Shown piece by piece: positions 45,934-49,769 of a DNA stretch of 49,769 bases. Both the position numbers and the translations under genes were made by a program. Origin of the DNA: Elainella sp. Prado103. Lineage in GTDB: Bacteria; Cyanobacteriota; Cyanobacteriia; Elainellales; Elainellaceae. The stretch covers positions 1 to 49,769 of the forward strand of contig JALOOM010000017.1 in assembly GCA_025454395.1 (NCBI GenBank). The letters are read 5' to 3'. The notes under the pieces were generated by a model, which saw only the letters and a program-made list of their open reading frames with translations, made no database searches and had not been told where the DNA came from. The stretch's first letter is position 1, and each line of letters begins with the position of its first letter.

Positions 45934-48208
45934 AAACGGCACTGACATCAATATTGCGATCGAACAACACCCTGGGTCGCAGCAAAATCCGAAATAGGAG
46001 CAACAGAGATTGCAATTCTCCTGGTGTATGGCGATCTTTCCACTGTCCGGGTCGGCAGAACAGCAATTCAATCAACTGGCGTTGCTGACTGAGTTGCAGG
46101 GAATCGAACAGGATTCGTACGGTGGGAAACTCTCCGCTAAAGCCCGTTTGTACGGCTCGTCCCTGAATAGAAAGCTGGTATTCCAAAATATCAAGTCGGA
46201 TTAGCACGATCGCTTCAGGAGAGAGGCTAGGAAAGCCAGTTTCGGTCAGTGCCACTTCTGCACCAATTTCCGACAGCATGGTGGTTGTCCCCCAAAAGGT
46301 GCGCTCAGGTTGGCCGGTGGGAGAGAGGAGGTTCAACTGTACTGTACGTCGCAGGTTAAACCATTCATAGGGACTGGGACGAGGCACATCGAGCAGAATC
46401 AGCAGTGCGATCCCAATCATGATCAGGTTATAGCTACTCCAAATCCACCCTAAGCCAATCCCTTTGGCCTGCATCGCCACTTCGGGGGGAACGGTGTCCA
46501 TCCAGGCTCCTTTCAACATACAGAGGCCAAAATTGACCCACAAACTGACTGCCGTAACACCAAACAAAATCAGCAATGGCCAGGCAAGATGCCAGTTAAA
46601 CGAGTAGCGATCGCTGGCAGTCCCTTTAGGAGTCACTTTGAAGCCACGCGAAAAAGGGTTCAGCATCACTTGGATGACAGTCACAGCCAGTGGGAAACAG
46701 AGTACCAGTGAGTAAATATCTGATAGCAAAGCAGAGCGCGATCGATAGTTGAGCCAGGAGAAGACGGCAAGCTGTACCAGGTAGTAGGGCAAAAAGAAGT
46801 AGAGCAGTTCGGAGGCAGTAGCACGCAGCGGGATCACACCCAGAAATGAGTAAGCCAGTGGCATCAACAAAAAGCCGACGCGGGAGATGCTAGTAAACCA
46901 ATGCAGTAGTCCTTCAAAGTGGGCCAACCGCTGGAGCAAATTAAGACCGCGAATGGTGAGCGGGTTAGATTTGATAAAAAAGGCTTGCAGGGTGCCTCTA
47001 GCCCAGCGCAGGCGTTGCACCGCATGGGCCGCAATGTTTTCGGCCGCAAGACCAGCACTGAGTTTCTCGTCTAGATAGATTAATCGATAGCCCTGTGCCG
47101 AAAGGCGAATCCCTGTGAAGTAGTCTTCACTGAGCGAATCAGTGACAAAGCCGCCCATGGCTTCTAAAGCACTCCGCCGCACAACAAAGGAGGTACCTGA
47201 ACAGATGACGCTACCTGCTCCATCGCGAATGGGTTGGATCTGCCGATAAAACACCTCTTCTTCGGGGGTAAGCACATCCTCCAAGCCCAAATTTCGAGCG
47301 ATCGGGTCTGAGTTATAAAAGCTTTGTGGCGTTTGAACCAGGGCAACTTGAGGGTCTTGAAAAAATCCAACGGTGCGGGTGAGAAAATTGGTTGTAGGGA
47401 CAAAATCAGCATCGAACACCACAATGAGATCACCGTGAGTTTGATGGATCGCATGATTTAAATTGCCAGCTTTGGCAAACCGATTATCCGGACGAGTCAG
47501 GTAGGCGCATCCTAGCTCTTCTGCCAGAGTGCGGATTTCAGGCCGTTTGGTATCGTCTAGCAAATAAATCTGTTTGGGCTCATACTCGATCGCCTGACAG
47601 CCAATGACAGTCCGCCGCAAGATAAAAGCGGGTTCATTATAGGTGGGAATCAAAATATCGACGCTGGGACGATAGCGCCCTTCCTCCACATCCATCGCTA
47701 GCCAGTCTGCTTCTCGCCGTCGATCCCGCACTCGCAGCATCAAAAAAAGTTGGATCGTACTGCTGACTAACATCAATAATTCCAGGAAAAGCAGCCCAAT
47801 ACTGAATACGCCATTTAAAGGAGTAGTCAGGTTGAGGGTTGAGAGCGATCGCCACAGCAAATATCGAACTGTCAAAGCCAGGAGAATCCCAACCACCACA
47901 AACCGCGACCAGGCTTGTGGACGAGGCGAAACCTGCATCACAACCAAAACAGTCAAAAATAAAATGACAGTCGGAAAGATCAAATAAGTACCCGCAATCA
48001 TTGGTACTTCCAACCACAAGGGTGGATTGTTTTGCAACTGATTAAGCTGGCTAAAAATGCGGCTAATGGTACCTTGACCGGCAAACCAAGCAGCCACCAC
48101 TGCGCCGGATAAGGCAACAACCCCAAGCAGGACGAGGGTTGCAACCTGAGGCCGAAAAAGTGGGCTACTTTGCGGAGTGGCTGTTGTCTGAGGAATTGAG
48201 GTGGTCAT
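45917..48208 (-). CDS. Cellulose-synthase-like GT2 glycosyltransferase (BcsA type)
   Basis: 763 residues. Four helices before the catalytic domain (about 28-160), then GT2 motifs: DILIPTYNEP near 184, YLLDDTKRPE, VVFDADFVP near 265 (DxD), SLSEDYFTG near 357 (the TED position) and VQRLRWARGTLQ near 398 (QxxRW). Four to five more helices follow, then a soluble C-terminus (about 610-763) in the position of a PilZ domain; a clear RxxxR c-di-GMP motif was not found. It makes and exports a beta-glucan, probably cellulose. BcsB and BcsZ partners are not in the window. Confidence 0.92.
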   Translation of the reverse strand: MTTSIPQTTATPQSSPLFRPQVATLVLLGVVALSGAVVAAWFAGQGTISRIFSQLNQLQNNPPLWLEVPMIAGTYLIFPTVILFLTVLVVMQVSPRPQAWSRFVVVGILLALTVRYLLWRSLSTLNLTTPLNGVFSIGLLFLELLMLVSSTIQLFLMLRVRDRRREADWLAMDVEEGRYRPSVDILIPTYNEPAFILRRTVIGCQAIEYEPKQIYLLDDTKRPEIRTLAEELGCAYLTRPDNRFAKAGNLNHAIHQTHGDLIVVFDADFVPTTNFLTRTVGFFQDPQVALVQTPQSFYNSDPIARNLGLEDVLTPEEEVFYRQIQPIRDGAGSVICSGTSFVVRRSALEAMGGFVTDSLSEDYFTGIRLSAQGYRLIYLDEKLSAGLAAENIAAHAVQRLRWARGTLQAFFIKSNPLTIRGLNLLQRLAHFEGLLHWFTSISRVGFLLMPLAYSFLGVIPLRATASELLYFFLPYYLVQLAVFSWLNYRSRSALLSDIYSLVLCFPLAVTVIQVMLNPFSRGFKVTPKGTASDRYSFNWHLAWPLLILFGVTAVSLWVNFGLCMLKGAWMDTVPPEVAMQAKGIGLGWIWSSYNLIMIGIALLILLDVPRPSPYEWFNLRRTVQLNLLSPTGQPERTFWGTTTMLSEIGAEVALTETGFPSLSPEAIVLIRLDILEYQLSIQGRAVQTGFSGEFPTVRILFDSLQLSQQRQLIELLFCRPGQWKDRHTPGELQSLLLLFRILLRPRVLFDRNIDVSAVSVAQV

Positions 48209-48641
48209 TGCGGCATCCTTGTTGCGATGGCTCGACTAATCATCTTCAGATTTTGGAGATAGAGGTGTGGCTTGGACAACAGTATGCTTCAACATGCTTC
48301 ACACTTTGGAGTTGCCTCGACAGCAATCCTCTGGGCAGCAAATTTATGGCAAAGGAACTCCCTAGTCGATCGATAGTTTCCGTCTCTAAAAGTTCCCATC
48401 TGTGGAATGATTTTTTGCTGTACTCCAGTGGATCGCTGGTCAAGCTGTCCTGAAAGATTACCTGGTTGCTCGAAGGGCTAGCTCAAAATTGCCTGAGAAA
48501 ATTGCAAAAATGTTCTGAAAACGCGATCAGTAATTTCTCAGCGTAAAATCATCTCAGCTATCTTTCAGGGTGATAGATTGCTGTCACTCCAATACCGAAT
48601 TTTTACTGTTCCGATCAGGGATTCCTGAAGGGGTTTGATGC
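48209..48641. other. 433-bp divergent intergenic region
   Basis: It separates the divergent GT2 and DUF4079 genes. No gene, repeat array or RNA was recognised; both promoters are presumably here. Confidence 0.5.
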
Positions 48642-49340
48642 ATGAACACCATAGATATGACACGGCTGATCCATCCAGCGCTTGCGGTCGCGTTTGTGTT
48701 TCCCTGTATTGGGATCGTCGTTTACTACGCTTGGCAAACTCGTCAGCGGCGCTTACAACTCAAAGATGGCAACAAAAGCAAAATCGCTCCAACAGCGGGT
48801 GTTGAGCATCTCAAGCTAGGACAATGGCTTTCAAACATGGTGGTCGGACTATCATTGATTGGACTGGCACATCCCATCTTTACAAAAATGGCAGCGAGAC
48901 AAGTTTGGAGCGAGGATAGCTTTCGAGCTTGGTTTGTGGTGCTAATATTCCTTGCCACGATCGCTTCACTCGTAATCTTGAATCGGGCTCGAACCAAGCT
49001 TTGGCGGGGAGTGTTTGCCACTTTAACCGGCATGGGATTAGTTTTACTTGGCTGCCAGCCTGAGGTGTTTCGTCGAGGTTATGAGTGGTATGTCTCTCAC
49101 TACTACTACGGTATGACAGCCGCGCTGCTGATGGTTTTTTCGCTGGCGATTTTCCCAGATATTTACCAGGATCGTACTAATCGCTGGCGCGCAGTTCATG
49201 TTGTACTCAATTGTTTCGCAGTGCTGCTATTCATTGGGCAAGGATTTACTGGTAGCCGTGACTTGCTGGAAATTCCGTTAAGTTGGCAGGAGACACATCT
49301 CTATAAGTGTGATTTTGCTAATCAAGTCTGTCCTCCTTAA
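48642..49340 (+). CDS. DUF4079 membrane protein
   Basis: 232 residues. Six or seven hydrophobic helices, with MTRLIHPALAVAFVFPCIGI at the N-terminus and histidines near helix ends (H11, H93-like AHPIF, HYYYG, HVVLN), a pattern that recalls cytochrome b561-type haem-binding helices. DUF4079 is found mainly in cyanobacteria; its function is unknown. A GAAGGG Shine-Dalgarno at 48627-48632 supports the ATG at 48642. Confidence 0.8.
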   Translation: MNTIDMTRLIHPALAVAFVFPCIGIVVYYAWQTRQRRLQLKDGNKSKIAPTAGVEHLKLGQWLSNMVVGLSLIGLAHPIFTKMAARQVWSEDSFRAWFVVLIFLATIASLVILNRARTKLWRGVFATLTGMGLVLLGCQPEVFRRGYEWYVSHYYYGMTAALLMVFSLAIFPDIYQDRTNRWRAVHVVLNCFAVLLFIGQGFTGSRDLLEIPLSWQETHLYKCDFANQVCPP

Positions 49341-49491
49341 ATTTGACAATCTGGGTTTGGCTGTGACTCTAGTTTTGAATTTTGAGAGCAGATCCCACGG
49401 CTGCGAATTTCTGGCATGAGCCTAGTAGTCGGTGTCGCAGAAAATGGTATGAGCAGTGAAAAGCTAGTACTGTTTGGTTGTTTTAGCACAA

Positions 49492-49534
49492 CAGTTGAGT
49501 CATCAGCCAAAATGAGTCATTAACGACTCAACTG
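49492..49534. repeat. Perfect 10-bp inverted repeat
   Basis: CAGTTGAGTC (49492-49501) and its complement GACTCAACTG (49525-49534) are separated by 23 bp. The motif TCAACTG recurs nearby at about 49551. It could be a hairpin in the 3' region of the DUF4079 gene or the mark of an element. Confidence 0.7.
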
Positions 49535-49723
49535 ATGGTGAAACGCTCGATCAACTGTTATCGACTAAACAAAAGTCGAGTCAGTTTGTTGAATTAAGTG
49601 ATGGTCTTTGAAACCAGCTTAAGCTTTACCCAGCCAGTCTCTACGGATTTCCCGCAATTTCTTCCAGAAGTGATATTGACAGTGAGAGTAAGAGGTTGCT
49701 ATCTTAGTAAAGCGGCGGTGAGG

Positions 49724-49752
49724 CGCGAGCGAAGCGAGAGCGAAGCGAGTGA
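49724..49752. repeat. 11-bp tandem repeat
   Basis: CGCGAGCGAAG (49724-49734) and CGAGAGCGAAG (49735-49745), then a partial CGAGTGA. Confidence 0.8.
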
Positions 49753-49769
49753 TTTAGCGTCGCATCGAA

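Larger units (their letters stand above)
49341..49769. other. Terminal 429 bp without a recognised gene
   Basis: It contains an inverted repeat with a 23-bp loop (49492-49534) and a short GAGCGAAGC repeat near the right edge. No coding frame is supported; a gene beginning beyond the window cannot be excluded. Confidence 0.5.

Overview
The window is chromosomal DNA from a cyanobacterium. The hexamer CGATCG, core of the HIP1 octamer GCGATCGC, recurs every few hundred bases through most of the window. The gene content fits: a split DUF1212/DUF3815 exporter pair, DUF4079 and DUF1517 proteins, FecR next to a CHASE2 kinase, and several Uma2-family proteins. A Leptolyngbya-like filamentous genus is a guess from base usage; the species cannot be read from this sequence. 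I saw no tRNA, rRNA, CRISPR array or intact transposase.

Layout. 1-2.7 kb: AI-2E-family permease and a two-gene threonine/serine-exporter-like pair. 2.7-6.8 kb (minus): a disordered repeat protein, a small von Willebrand A protein and a UvrD-type helicase. 7-12.2 kb (plus): three large multi-membrane proteins of the GT-C glycosyltransferase type. 12.3-20 kb: a Uma2 protein with a repeat-built coiled-coil tail, an FkbM methyltransferase, and two tandem GT41 (O-GlcNAc-transferase/SPINDLY-like) paralogues; with the GT-C genes this looks like a glycosylation neighbourhood. 20.4-22.1 kb: pyrG. 22.1-25.1 kb: an atypical island with no CGATCG for about 2.5 kb, holding an ATPase/TOPRIM-like gene pair and the 3' end of a frameshifted gene resembling cyanobacterial NACHT proteins. 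25.1-27.4 kb: three Uma2 genes. 27.4-32.2 kb: RluA-type pseudouridine synthase, MFS transporter, DUF2171 protein, cysteine desulfurase. 32.7-35.4 kb: FecR and CHASE2 histidine kinase. 35.6-38.6 kb: accA, an SDR reductase and folE. 39.4-44.6 kb: a large GH15/phosphorylase-kinase-like protein, a HAD phosphatase, a MIF-type tautomerase and a flavin reductase. 44.7-49.3 kb: DUF1517 protein, cellulose-synthase-like GT2 and DUF4079 protein.

The most unusual feature is a pervasive set of short perfect or near-perfect tandem arrays (period 9-30 bp, 2-6 copies), each with its own unrelated unit. Inside genes the periods are multiples of three. Between genes they are 11-16 bp, often 13. At four genes the array spans the stop codon, so copies of the gene's own tail lie downstream of it. 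This looks like a genome in which local tandem duplication is frequent and recent.

The best candidate for an undescribed system is the overlapping ATPase/TOPRIM-like pair at 22448-24362, next to the NACHT-like remnant; it resembles the OLD/PARIS style of defence architecture. Function and novelty are inference only. All family names come from motif reading by eye; nothing was searched.
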